From positions 4,133,742 through 4,197,741 of the forward strand of contig CAKAKS010000066.1 of NCBI GenBank assembly GCA_916700875.1: 64,000 bases of DNA, read 5' to 3'. The translations under genes were made by a program, and so were the position numbers. The notes under the pieces were generated by a model. It worked only from the letters and a program-made list of their open reading frames with translations, was not told the origin of the DNA and made no database searches. The DNA comes from Sebastes aleutianus. Its lineage: Eukaryota > Chordata > Actinopteri > Perciformes > Sebastidae. Of the stretch, positions 42,020 to 56,500 are shown one piece after another; within the stretch, counting starts at the first letter, position 1; every line of letters starts with the position of its first letter.

Positions 42020-45000
42020 AGAGACAGGTTGGAGACAGACTGCAGGGATGGACAACGTCAGACCTATTTGTAATCCTATTTGGGGTTTTATGTTTCATGG
42101 TTTCAATTAAATAATCTCACGGATTAAAATCAGGCTGTAGATCATAAAACTGTTTTTGTTTTATTCTTTAAACCAGCTGATCCAGGTCTGACTGGCATGT
42201 TACACAATACATTACTTCCGACTGGTAGAGTTCATTGTGGCCTAAATAGTGGTTTTGGATTTTGGGTTTACAGTATTTTTCATTCTCTTTGGCTCAATTC
42301 TCGAATGAGTATTATTTTTTTTCAAACCAATTAGCTCAGATCTCTGAACAATTAGTTGGTTGTTCACAAACAGATTTTAATTTCTCAATCATTCAAGCAA
42401 ATTGCACGTGTTTTGGCACATGTGCAAAAGAGTTTTTGTCTACAATTTGCACAATAGAGTGCTGCAGGAATGAGTCCTAAAATCCATAAATGAGTTAGCA
42501 TTTTAGCACTTCCGTTTCCCTCGTCTGGAAGTCAATGGGATTTTAGTTAGATGCCTGAAATAAGGTCTGCGGTTAACACGAGCTGAACAGATTTTAATGT
42601 CAGTAAATATCCCACTTGTGAATTTTTAATCTTTTATGTGTCTTAAAAAAGGCGGTTTCTAACAAGTGGCTTATGAGACAACTAAACGTCATCACGCCGA
42701 CTCGTCCGCCCTTTACAGCTTTGTTGTGTATACTCGCGCTCATGTTTATAGCGTAACGTTAGCTTTTTACTTCTGGCGACTTCATTCACACTTCAAAAAT
42801 CATAAAAGTGGTGTTCATTTGTGAAGATTATCTTGCTGAACAAAACGTGTAAGTATCATAAATGTTTGTTTGCCACAGAGCTTATTTTAGAATCTTTACT
42901 GGCACAATATGATCTCTTTTACATTGGTCAACCATTGTTACAACATCTTCACAAAGACCTCACAGTCACACAAGCATGTAAACAAGCAAACACATGAATG
43001 GAGACAGTTTAATGGTAATCATGCTAACATGTAGGGACATCATCATTTTGACTCGACTCGTGGCTCAGCTGGCCGACTTCTTCAGACACACACACATCGC
43101 ACCCAGATTCTCCCACCCACCCTCTCCTCTCCTCTCCATCATCCCAGCTGTGAAGTGTCATCAGAGATGACTGACAGCCAAACTGAGGCAGTATGAATAT
43201 GAATGGGACTGTGAATATGAATATGCAGATGAGGAGGGGAGAACGTTTGGCTGCTGTCTTCTCTTTAAGACAGATCTGTCAGAAAATGACGGCTGTCATC
43301 CTTCAGCACTCACTACTTTAAGGATAAGACTGGCTCACTTACTGACCTGATGGCAGGGGAAAGGTACTGTATTGTGTCAGACTAAAGTCAATGCTGGAAA
43401 CACTGCAGTATGTGTGTAAAAACACAGGTAGAATATAGACCAAATTCAGTTTGTTTTTACTGTTAACATCAGCTGCAACATAATAATTAAATGTTTAGAT
43501 TAGAGCTTTTCAAAATGAGAGACGGGCCTCCCAGTGGAGGACTCAAAACAGTTTCAGGGGAGGCTCAGGGAATGGAAGTGAAAGAATATGACATTAGTTA
43601 AAAGGAGATGACACAGTTGATGTGTGTTTTTGTGTTTCTACAGTGAGATCAATCATCTGGAGTCGGGTCTGGTGGTGGAGCTGTGGAACAAAGGTTTGAT
43701 CTGGGACACTATGATCGGCACAGCGTTGATACCCCTGGACACCATTCGACAGTCTGACGAGGTAACGCTAAACACACCCTCCTCATTACTTCCTTACTCA
43801 CATAAAACACAAGTTAATGTCATATTGTTATGTCGTTAGATATAAGATCTTGTCTTTCCTGAGCACAGTGTTCATTCTTTCAACCACATCTCACAGTCTT
43901 CATCAGCATTTCATCATAAAAGATAGGTTCATATTTTTTCAAGTCTGTGTTAAAACTATATCATTCCTCCTGTTTATACCGGCTATTGAGACATCCCTCC
44001 TGAATGCCTTTCCAATGAAAGACAAGGTGGAAGTTTGCACTCATGGATGAGTGTTAAAATAAAATGATTTTATAAATACAGTATGTGCTGCGTAAGCTCA
44101 CAACAACCCTCAAAATAAACACTCACACTCACATTCCACCTACCAGTGCTTATTTAATAAAACACCTTCTTTACGTGTCAGCTAAAAAGCCCTCTCACAG
44201 GTTAGTAACTAATTTTAGCGCAGATTTATCTCGCCTGTAGACCTCATTACTTTTTCTGGGGAGTTTTAAAGTGAGGCAGCGGTGCTTGTGTGGTCATTAA
44301 TAATGCAGCCCCCAATGTCTCCCCTCAGTTTGAAGTACAGTAAACGCTCGCCCTTGTTCCATCACGGTCTGAACCGCTAGTGTCGTTCCTCGCTTCTTCA
44401 TCTTTGCCTTTTGTTTATTTAACGGTGTTCCTCCTCAGCCCCCCAGCGCCCTCAATTACCATGTTGACGCTTTGATTCTCAATCTCTAAATGTTTCTAAC
44501 CTCTCTCTGTCTCTCTTTTTCAGGAGGGACCAGGAAAGTGGGCGTCTCTTGACTCTGAGGTGTTAATGATGGAGGACGAGATCTGTGGTACCTCCAACCC
44601 AACTCCACACCAAGTGCTGCTGGACACCCGCTTCGAGCTGCCCTTTGGTATGTTCATGTTCACAAACACACATTCACTCAACAAAAAAAAAAATCACACG
44701 CAAACATATTAACGACAGAGCCAGGTTGATGCGGCTTAGAAAACCTGAATGATGGTCTAACTAGCATTTTTAGGTTTGTTTTGCGAACTGGTGGTTCAGT
44801 TTACTTCGGCGCACAACCGACTTGTGCGAGCTTGTGTTTGGCTGCAATGGTTTATACCCATGGAAGTGGAAGTTCCACTGGGTTCATGAAGTTTTTATGA
44901 AGAATTTGTTCACGTTTTGGTTGTCCCAAATATAATCCTAAATATTCCTCCGCACTCTTTATCCTTATTTCTTGTTCGTCTTTTTATTTTCTCAAGTGTA

Positions 45001-48000
45001 ACCACCTAAATAGCAAACTCTTAATCTCAGGGAGCTGTCGGGAGTGTCTGCTCTTGAGATATTTATCAACACTCACCTGATGTGAAGATGGCGCTGGTTC
45101 GTGCTGCTGCCCGCTCGTCTTCTTGACACAAAAGCCCCGGGCCTGAAGATGGAGATAAGATAGGAGTTTCTCTGTTTTAGCAAACTTTCAACAAATCCGT
45201 TTAAAATGTTAAAAATAAGTGACATCCAACAGAGGCACTAATCAATAGTGAGGTCTTGTCACAATGAGTCACACTGAAACACATTCACAAATACCTGTTT
45301 ATTATATAACCCAGGGGTTTTCAAACTGAGAGTTTAAGGCGAGGCGGAGGGAGAGATAAGTAAAGACAAAGATATTGCATGAGGTGAAAGAGACAGGTGT
45401 TTTAAAAACAACCAAAAGTTAGTTATTGTAGTTTTCCCCACTGATTTGTCTCACTTATATCAACACGGTCAACAGTTGACCAATGAACATGTCATTTTCA
45501 CTCTCACTCTGCTTAATTGCATGCACTTTCTTCCCACGCTGATGCTGACCTTGTGATATACACATCTCTGCAAAGTGGTTTTGCATGACGTACATGTCTG
45601 GCCAATAGCAGGACATTTTATGTAACTTGTCTCTTTTTGTTTACTGGGTTTGCTTTAACTTTGTTGTTTTTTGGCTGGACTGTTCTCATTCTGTTCATTT
45701 CCACTTCCTCTGTCAGTGTTTGGACTTGGCTGGATGTAATCTGACTTTGACGGCAGATATCGATCGCTCAGATATCTAATGTCAGATCTGCTTCTCTTAA
45801 CGGTCTACCTCTCACTTGGTTGTTAGTTATGCCACATACTATTCTGTCACCTACCAAGGTATCGTGCACCTGTCCAAATTCATAATCTTTGGCTTTATTT
45901 TTGAAGTCTGTGATGTATCATTAATGGGTTCCGACGGTTTCTGAGCTGGCGTGAATAACCATTTGATACACTGCATATACTGGAATATCATGTGAATATG
46001 GAAACATGACTAATTATGCCTCCGCGCTGGCGACAGCCGTTGCCGGAGGTCGTCTGTCCGGACCGTTCTCATGAACCCAATATCTCAGGAACGCCTGGAG
46101 GTAATTTCTTCCCATTCGGCACAAAGGAAGGAAGGAACTGATGATTAGTTTTGGTGGTCAAAGGTCAAAGGGCAAGGTCACTGTGACCTCACAATACACG
46201 TTTTTGGCCATAACTCAAGAATTCATATGCTAATTATGACAATATCACATAAATGTCTAAAAGTGATGACATTTACAGACATGGATGTAAACTGCAACTT
46301 GGCGGTATCTCTAATTTTCCACTTCAAATATGCTTGAATATAGTAATATCATATATTCAATGTATTTTTGGATAGTTGAAATATACCCTAAGCACGTGAC
46401 TGTCCACTGTTAATAACATTTAAATACAAAATTTCAACATTACAAAGTTTAGATTTAAAAGACTTGGACTTATGTCATGTTTTAGAAAGATGTATGTGAC
46501 TAACTAATGTTTTTCTTGGGAGCATGACAGAGACTGTAGTGAGGCTTTTACATTTGCCCTACCCTCATTTTTTTCTCTTCTTCTGGCCCAACGTCTCGCC
46601 TCTCTCTGGCTTTTGGGAGGACCCGTGAGGCCCTGAGGTGGTTGTTATTTCTATTTCTGGGCCCCCAAAAGGAAGCCTCCTCATGAGCTATTAAACACAC
46701 ATGAATATAAGATGGGAGCAACATCAAGCAATGTGTATGGGATATGTCAGGGTGGGATAGGGAGCATGGGGGAGACTGAGGGAAGGGTGGAGCTACAGTG
46801 CCTGTGGTGTTGCACTTTGCATCACATTCTTCCTCCATTATTTACTTTCTCTCTTCATCACCCCATCCTCGATCCTACCATCCATCGCTCCACCTTTATT
46901 TTGATTCATATTTCCTCCAATTTCCCCTCTTTCACCAGCCTCTCTTCCTCTCTCTCCTCTACATATTTTTCTGTCACTCTTTAAATCCATCTGTTTCTTC
47001 TGTCCAGACATCCCAGAAGACGAGGCTCAGTACTGGACCAGTAAACTGGACCGGATCAACACCATGCGGATACATGACGAGGTAAGTTTGCTAAAAAGTA
47101 TATTTCCTGTTAATAAGTTATAAATTACTAAGCTATTAGAGACGTTAACAGCTTATTGAGGAGTCTCAAAGGGGATCTTAATGCTGAGAAAACAGTGGGG
47201 AAACCCAGCTAGAACAGACTTTTTCTTCATCTTGAAAGGAGGTAGTTGTGGAAGAAGTCTTAGAATGGTAAAATGAAGCATTGGTGTCCTAAAAACTTCA
47301 ATAAGATGCTTTACTCTGTCCTGCTTTTACTGTATCCTGCATCCATCCCTGCTGCAGAACGCCATGTGAGAGTAGAAGTAGAAGTTAATTTGCACTGACA
47401 AGTTACTGTACTAGATCCCTCTCTGTAACTTCTGGATAAAAAAATAATGCACAAATATTCAAAGATTTTCAACCCGTTCTGAGATGCAGCAGAAGTTCAG
47501 CGAACATGCGGTAGAAAGCGAATCTTCAATTGTGTAAAACTGATTAAGACATTGAATGTTTGCAGGTTTCATGTGAGCAAGAATCTGCAACGCATCTGAA
47601 TCTCTAAAGATTTGTTTTCATTTAAGTCAGTTTGCATTTCAGTGAAACACTTTGTCTCGTACAACTGCTGTCTACAAGATTTCTATTCGGTTGTACTGCA
47701 CAGGCTCTGATTTGTATGTTTTTTTAGAGCAGTCCCTTTATTTATTTAATTTTACCAAATATTATGTCACAATGTGCACCCTTCTCAGTGATGTTGCAGT
47801 TTTTGTTGGCTCTCTGCTGTCATCTAATGGAAAGTGATAGTTACTACATCACAGATGATCCATAAATACTGTACTGACGTGTACCTTTTTAGTATTAAAT
47901 CCTTTTAATCCACTTTCACTGACCCCTTCACTTCTTTCTCTCTTGTGGCAGTATCCACTGCAGGAAGCGGTCCAGAGAGGACGAATGGCATCTTTGCCCT

Positions 48001-50466
48001 CTCAATGCTGTGAGTATAACAGTAACATCCACACCATAACACTTTCACATATACGTTTACGTGTGTCTGTGTTTTGTGCGTCCTTTGTTTATTAATGTGT
48101 CATTCCACACTGATGACTTTGTGTGGACAACAAGGAATGTTTCTCCTCACTCCTTCTTGTGTTTCATGAGCAGGAAAAGACATTTCACATCAGCCATCAG
48201 TGCTGATGCATTTTGACTCTGATTTGTACATTTAAAACTACTTCAGTGTCACTGATTTCTAAAGAAAATCACGCTTGCTGATTGCACACTGAAGAGGGCT
48301 TTGGATGCACCAGCCACTGTTAATGGTAGTTATGATGAGCTGCGTTTCCTGGCTGTTGAACACTGTTGTTACCTTTTGTGAAAATACTTCTTCAAAAACT
48401 TTGCTGTTTTATTATGTTAATATTGATCACTCGTGCTGTACTACATGAAATTAACTCAGGGTGCTTTCACACCTAACCTCTTTACTTTGGTTAAAACAAA
48501 TTCAGGTCTGTTTGCCCGGTTTAGTGCGGTTTGTTTGTGGTGTGAAAGCAAACTAACCAACCACAGGATTTTATGATAGCAGATATCTGATTTTAGCATG
48601 ATTTCAAAAGCTAAACTACTAATAAATCTATCTGCTGATCATGAAATCCATTTTGTAATTGATCTGTAAAAGGCCATGTATATTTACTAATTGTATTTAT
48701 TTATATAGCACCTTTCAAAACAAGGTTACAAAGTGCTTTCCAATAAAAGCATGATAAAAATAATTAACACCCAGAACTTAAAATCTAAACAAAATTAAAA
48801 TCATATAAATACAATATAGAATCATATAAATAGTTATAACAATTCAATTCAGTTCAATTCAATATAAACGATTCATACAAATCAACACATTAATAGGTCA
48901 AAAGCTGTTAAAACTGCTATGCTTGTATCCGACTCTGTGTACTTTGTCAGTTCATAAACTCCATTAAAAAGCGTGTGACAGCGATACCACAGTAATATGC
49001 CCCGAATCATTACTGTGCAAGACACGCGTGACACCAAAGAACATAAATATACACATCAGAAGCATTAAAGTGCTGCATAAACTTCTGTCAGTCACCGTAA
49101 TTTGATTTCCCCACGTGGGTCCTGACAATCAACGAGTTACCCGTCAGTCTGTATAACTTCATGTTGTTTGCTCCTCTGGTTGGTTTGTGAAAAGTCAGTG
49201 TGAACAGGAGCCGGACCAGAGCTAAAAGGCAATAATGTCAATCAATTGTTTCCCCCTTGGTCCGGACCAAATTAACCCAACTACAGGTGTGAAAGCACCT
49301 TATTACTTGGTGTGACTTCATTACATTGCTTCACTTAGTTCTTATTCATCTCATACTGGTATAACCACTCATCATTTCCATCAAGCATCACAGATGTGGG
49401 TGTTTTCAGTCCCATTACATGTTACACACTCATTTGGCCATCACCAGTTACAGTTATTCTTCAGTAATGAAGTTCACTTTTCTTCCTGACCTCTTTGAAT
49501 ACTTGCCTCCACACCTCCAGGCAGTTGGAGTTATTTTGGATGGAACGAACAGCAGAGTACGTATAGCGGTTGCTTTTCCCCCCCGTGACTTGTCATTCAC
49601 TCCACATCTGCATGATACAGGACTCCTCTTTGACTTTCCTTTTAAATAAGAACCACTGCATGTTTGGTCTGTATTCTTTCCTTGTCGTCATTTATTAGAA
49701 ATTTCACATTGATGCTCCCTCCTCATCAAAATACAAAGTAACATGTGTGGGTGCCAATTTTGTTGACATAATTGTTCAGTTCACTGTCAGCTTGGTTTTC
49801 ATGCTTTTTGTATTACCTGCCTGCTACCACAAGAGGGAGCTTTTTATTCAAACATTTTGTATTGTTTCGAAGCCTTCCTTACATCATAGCAGTGTCCTAG
49901 CAGCCTGCATGACAATTGTACAGATGTTACTTTTGTATGAATCGTCCTTTTTATTTCTTGAGTTACACTTTACAAATTTGGCTCTACTGTGTGCTTACAA
50001 TGGCATGTTTGCAGTACAACAGAAAGGTGGAAGAAGAATAAGGTTTCACAGTAATTATGAGCTGTTAACAGACTGTCTAATAGCCTATTTGTGTCTACCA
50101 GAGGGCTTTTTTATCACATTAAACAAATGAATGAACAAGAGCAGAGTATTATCTGAAAATCTACTGGATCACTTAGAGAGAACATTTTTAAAATGTATTT
50201 TAGAAATGATCATTATGTTTTACTAAACTGTTTGTGTTGTCTTTGCCCAGCTTTCGATGACCACGACAGTGCAGTGGATGACCGTGATAGTGACTACCGC
50301 AGTGAAACTGGCAACAGACCTCCACGGTTCCACAACACCTCCCAGACCAATTCATCAGTGCACCAGTACCCTATAGGACGCAGGGTCCAACATCAAACCC
50401 TGTCCAGGGAGGCTGACTCTATACAAAACTATGAGCTAGACTATAGAGAAACGAGGGGGCCCAGGT

Positions 50467-50504
<38 letters not shown>

Positions 50505-53500
50505 TCACAACCCTCATGCATGTGTGCTCTTTACTTTGACGAGCTGAGCTACCAAGAGTAGCAGAATCCATTGATGGAGGTTTTAAAATACTTCATTAAA
50601 AAGGCTCCATATGTACTGTAAGCAGAAGTGGCACAGCCTTAGATAGTTGTGTTAAATTGTAAGCTAATTTAACACTGTTAATCTGTTGCTTGTGCCAGTT
50701 TACAGATTGTCGAATATAGATGTTTTCATCATGTAAGTGTTGCCATGGGAAAACAAAATAGTCTCTGGCAAAGAGAGAGAAAAAGCTGTTACAACCAACT
50801 AGTTAGCCAACCACAATATGGGAATACTAAAAGCAAAGAGTTGCAATTTACTTTCTAGTAACAACTGCATATGAGTAAATTGTTCATGTGCATAAGCAAC
50901 AACACAACTTTGTGACAAAAATAGGAACTATGAGATATTACTGTGAAATTTGCACAACATACTTTTCCTTCCATATACTGTATGTACTCTGCTTTTTCAT
51001 TTGCTATTCTATTTCTTTACTTGCATGAATATTTTCTTTGCATGTTATGTTTTTTTGTCTAATGCTCAATTTCTCTTCCTTTCCTTTCCTTTCTTCTTTT
51101 TATTTGCATCGTGTTCCACTTCTTCCTGCATGGCACTTTTCTTTCTTGAATCTAGGCGATCAGATAGTAAGGGCGGAGTAAGAATAATCCCTGTTGACTC
51201 AGGTATGGGTGTGGAGGATTGGGAGAATAAATATAAAGTGCCTGACTCAGGTGTCTTGGATGATTACCTGGACGCTGAGCAGAAAATGTGGGAGGACGAA
51301 GATAAAAGCATCATCTACCGGATCAGTGACAACCCGACTGAGTCCAAAGGTAGCCGGTTCTATCAGACAGTAGAATGTGATGCAATATCCCCTGAGGATA
51401 CGGAGGAGGCGAGTGGCAGGCCACACAGACAGAGTCATGGCTTTGGTAGCGGAGAAGTGCGGTTAGTTTATAAGGAAGCCGGCAGCTTTGAGGATGAATC
51501 GTCCCCTCCTGAAATTGATATAATTCCCTCTGTCAAACAGCTACGCCAGCAGACAGACAGAGAAGGTTTACTTTACAAAACCAGACTGTGGGCCAAAACT
51601 GCCTTAGAGGACACACTTGAGAGCTATGCAGCTTTTCGTGAGGAGGAGGCTGCTCGGGAAGAGGCTGCTCTGGAAGAGGCTGCAAGGACCAGGGGGAGGT
51701 GTGACTATGGCTCAGTTGGTTCAGATGAGTTGCAGTATTCTTTTGGATCTGAGGAGGAACTAGATGACCTGACATTCACTGAAGGGGATGCTAGTTATGA
51801 ATATGAAACTTACTACTACCCTACCAAGTATATGTCACCTTTTGGAGGACAGTGCTATTCAAGCAGAGGGAGAACAGGTCATGGACAAGATCCTATGTTG
51901 TCTCCTGTAGAGGAGCCAAGTGATGAATATGTAGATGCAATGGATGAACTTCATAGCTTAGTTCACTCAGTGTCTAAATACCTGGCCGTAAAAGAGGAAG
52001 AAATCAACAACTATGAATTATTGCCTAAGCCAATTAGAAGAAAACTCCCAGCACTGCCAACCGATGCTGAGGTTATGCAACCCGGAGACAGTAATAGCAA
52101 TGCTGAAGTTGTGCAACCTGAAGACAGTAATAGCAATGCTGAAGTTGTGCAACCTAGAGACAGTACTAGCAATGCTGAAGTTGTGCAACCTGAAGACAGT
52201 AATAGCACTGCTGAAGTTGTGCAACCTGGAGACAGTACTAGCAATGCTGAAGTTGTGCAACCTGGAGACAGTAATAGCAATGAAGTCAAACCTGAAGTTA
52301 AGGAGGACAGTGCTGTTGGGCAGGGCATAGCTGGAGTAAAGAATGCCATGAGTTCGTTATTTAGTACAATCACAGGATCAAAGCCTACCACTGATGTAGA
52401 AACCCCTGCCACAACTCCATCCCCCCAACCACCACAGGCAGATTCTGGTATTTCAAAACTGCTCTCTTTGATTCCTAAAGTTAGTACTGAAGCCACAGAG
52501 GCCTCTGGTGCCACTGCACCAGATCCGCCTACCTCCCAAACATCACCCCAACCTGAGTCTGGCATTTCAAAACTGCTTTCGTTTATCCCCAAAAGTGGTG
52601 GTACTTCACCCCCAGTAGCCATAGTTCCTCCGGCCTCTCAGGAGCCCACAACAGAAAAAAAGTTTTCCCTGCAGTCTCTTTTGCAATTTCCTCATTCATC
52701 CTCTGAACCGAGTCGCCAAGCTGACACTGATCAGGCTTCAACACATGTTGGCACAGAGGAACACGGCAGTGCAACCACTGCTAACCAACCCACATCCGGG
52801 TTTGAATCCATGTTAGGAAGGTTTAGTCCTTTGAAACTTTTTTCCAGTGCACCGCCATCTAGAGAACCATCACCTCAGCCATCAGAGCAAAGAAGTGCAT
52901 CTGCTGCAAGCAATGAATCCAGATCCGCGAGTCCTAATAGAGAGAGCTCACAAACAGAGCGACAGTTATCAGATGAGACAAGACCAGGTTCAGGAAGTGG
53001 ATCAGTTGATCTTTTGCCGGATACAGCAAGTGGATCACTTGAACTTGTGCAAGAATCAAGAAGTGGATCAGTAGAGCTTCTTCCAGAGACGGAGTCATCA
53101 GGTGAGCTACCTGATATTCAGCAAAGACGAAGCCCTACAATATCTGAACCAAAACCTGAAAGCAGTTCAGAGGAAACAGGATTCTTCAGTCCTTTTAAGA
53201 AATCTCTCTCTACCCTCATATCAACAGTTCCTCCTGAAAAAAATATTTCCACAACAACCCCACCAAAAACAGAAGGAGGCATGTTCTCGGGGATTCTTAA
53301 GTTTGCATCTAGCGAAGATGTCAATGCTCAGCCAAAAAGTCCATCTCCTAGCCCTGCAAGAACTCCCTCTCCAAGTCATGCTGCACTTCAAAGTGTACCA
53401 AAAGGAAACACAGAAACTGGCTGGTTTTCAAACCTGTTTAAAGCAGCCCCAAGTGAACCTGTTAAGGAGCCTGCAAAACCACAAATTACTCCCACTGTGA

Positions 53501-56500
53501 TGCTAACCAAACCTAGTGGTCAAATTGAGCCACATACTGAACAAATGGTCCCTGAAACCACAGAGAGCACTGTCTGTAGAACAGAACAATTGTCTCAAGA
53601 GCAAACATTGTCTGAAGAAGATCCCCAGTGCAAAACAGATGTCCAGCTTGAAGCAGACGTCACATCTAAAGATCAAGGTCCGCCCAGCCCTGTGGAACAA
53701 GCCAGATCACAACCACAAGCCTCACAGGCCCAAGGAATTCTTTCTGGATTGTTGAACCCAGGATCAACAGAAGATGTTTTGTCTGACAAGAAAGCCCAGG
53801 GAGGGGATAGTCAGCCTCAACAAGGTGGGCTATTTTCAGGCCTATTTTCATCACCGTCTCCGTCTTCTCCCCAAACACAACATAATTCTGCCATACAACA
53901 GTCAGGAGGACTGTTGTCTGGATTTTTAAAATTTGCCTCTGATAGTGTTTCTGCTCCTACCAATCAGTCACTGTCAACATTGTCAGGAAGCCAATCTGGC
54001 CAAATTCCAACACAAACGCAAGGACAACCTGTTGCTGCACAGCCACCTACTGGAGGACTCTTATCTGGGCTCTTGAAAAAAGCTACTGACACAGTGACTG
54101 GCTCTCAACCAACTCAGTCCAGTCAGGAGTCACAGCCAGATGCAGCTGACCATACAGCGAAAACAGAAGGACCTGAACAAAACTTGAGTCAAGGGACCAC
54201 TCCTCCTATTCAGTCAACATGGAATTTGTCGGGATTGATTAAACGAGGTTCAACAGAAGAATCTTCCCCTGAGAAAGGTCAACCTGACCAGCAATTGAGA
54301 CAACCTGTAGTCTCAGATCAACAACAAAACCAACAGCAACAGCCTGACCAAACAACAGAAAAACTACACCCAAAAGCAACAGCAATAATGCCTCAACCTA
54401 GTGGATTGTTTGGGGGTTTGTTGAAACTCACAGAAACTGCTTCCCAGCCACCAAAAGGACCTCTGGCTACACAATCTACACAACCAAATCAGCAATCAGG
54501 TAACATGTTGTCAGGACTTTTTAACAAGATCGTGGAACCTAATCCTACTCCATCTCAGCTACAATCAGAGTCTGGTGCTCAAGAGACTAACCAAAAACCA
54601 GTGCAGCAAGCACCTCCTCAACAAGGAGGCTTCTTGTCTGGTCTTTTCGGTATTGGAGGCCAAGACTCTGCTCCTGCAAACCCAGGCCAGCCCTCACAAA
54701 ACCAGCAACAGAGTGGCCCATCCAGGCACCAACCTAATCAGCAACCGGGCAATAGACAAAACCTACAACAGCAAAACCAAGTCCCTCTACAACAGCCCCC
54801 GAGTAGTCCCGGAGGAATGCTCACTGGATTGTTCAACAAAATTGCAGATGCAGGCACCCCACAGTCTACAGTGGGGAGTCAACCAGAGCAGCAACAGGCA
54901 AAAAGAGCAGGCCCCAGAATGACCCAGCAACCACCTAATCAACAGGGAGGCTTCTTCTCTGGGCTATTTTCAACGGGTCCTACTCCTCCAGCACAGCAGC
55001 AGCCACCTGTTAGTCATCCCAACCAGCAGCAACCCCAACAAGGTAACAGACAACCTCTGCGGAGGCAAAACCAGATACCTCCACAACCCGCTGCCTCTGC
55101 ACCAGAGCCACAGCAGGGTGGACTATTGTCGGGGCTTTTTAATAAGTTAGCACCTACAGACAATGCACCACAACAGCCCACCCCACAGACTGGGTCTCAA
55201 CAGGGAAATAAATCAAACCTTGTTGGAACTGGTCAATCTGCAGGTCAACAATCGTCTCAATCCAGTCAGCAAGGAGGATTCTTGTCTGGTCTGTTTGGTC
55301 AGACATCACCACAACAGCAGCAACAGCCTGGCAAAATTGCAAGTCCTCAACAGACAGCGACCCAACAGCCTAGTCAAAGTGGAGGCTTGCTTTCAGGTAT
55401 TCTGAAGCTTGCTTCTGGAGAAAATGTACCACAGGAACAACAGTCACCTCAACCTGCTCAGGCAGGACAACCATCGGTTAAATCAGGGCAAAATCCAGCT
55501 CAGTCTGAATCAGGGGGGTTATTCTCTGGCCTGATGAGCAAAATTGCAGGTACTGTGGAGCAGTCATCATCACCTTCTGATCAGGTGAACCTTCAAACAA
55601 CACAGCAACAACATCAGCCATGTGCAGGACAGGGGCAACCACAGATTCAGAGAACCAAACCAGTAGAGATGCCTTCAACCCAAGATGTGGCCACAGATAA
55701 GGATTTAAAAGGTCCAGCTCAAAAAGGTTTCCTCTCAGGTCTTTTTAGTGCCACAGAGGAGCCATTGTCAAAGACACAGCAGCCATCAACCCCTCAGCTT
55801 GGGAAGGAGGAACCAAAAACGAGTACAAGTAGCGTGGCTCCTGGTTTGTTATCCAGCATTTTCAAAACAGGCCCCAGTGACAGTAGCACTTCTGCTCCTG
55901 GAAAGAAAACTGAAAAAGGCCTTCTTGATCGTTTACTACCAAAGAGTAGGGAGGATATCTCTTCAAGTACAGCAACACTCACAACTGCTGTTGTTACAGA
56001 ACCTCTGCAATCTCAGGTTTGGCAAGATCCGACAATTTCACCAACCCAATCTTATCTTGATGAAATTCAACGTCTCTTGTATGGGACAGCACATGAGTAT
56101 GGTTACAAGGATCTTTTATACAACTTTGCAGAGTATGGTGTTATTCCACCAGAGCTCTATGAGCATCAGTGTCTCATAGAAGCTCTTCTGTGGCAGCAAC
56201 TCAATGATTATGCCCTTGCTGAAGCCCTTGCCACTCAAAGTCAGGAACGCTCCCAAGCATGCCATGGTAATATACCATCAACTGTTAGAGCACCTCAATT
56301 GGAGAATCACATATGGTTAAATCCTATAAAAATGGATATTAGTGACTTCAATGTACCCTCACATCCTTGGAGGGATGCTGACGCCCAGCTTTTTGAGAGC
56401 AGAAATCGCTTTCTTGAGCCAGAAGAAGATCTTGTTTTGTTTGATATGAGTTGCATAGACAAGAAACCCTGGAGTAGCTGTGACCATTTGAATAATCTTG

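Larger units (their letters stand above)
27860..43643 (+). other. Intron B-C of unc13b (15.8 kb)
   Basis: Begins GTGAGT and ends TTTCTACAG. Very repeat-rich: truncated inverted-end element (28187-28610), an AT-rich element ending CCAGCCCTA (about 28618-29132), an hAT-like element (32987-33934), an inverted copy of the 12.66 kb repeat (35876-36175), two copies of the GGGCTGTCAA MITE (38446, 39756) and (CA)n/19-bp minisatellites near 41.8-42.0 kb. No coding exon recognised. Confidence 0.85.

Noticed and set aside
49747..50130. 127-codon open frame in intron F-G, a possible alternative exon
   Set aside because: Composition is that of T-rich intron, no family resemblance, and no splice pair in the phase of exons F and G.
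52066..52281. Regular 36-bp repeats resembling a CRISPR array
   Set aside because: Units are directly adjacent with no spacers, encode a 12-residue repeat in frame, and the DNA is vertebrate.
52011..52622. 203-codon open frame on the minus strand
   Set aside because: It lies antisense to the giant exon and its regularity comes from the 36-bp tandem repeat; the plus-strand frame is in phase with conserved exons.
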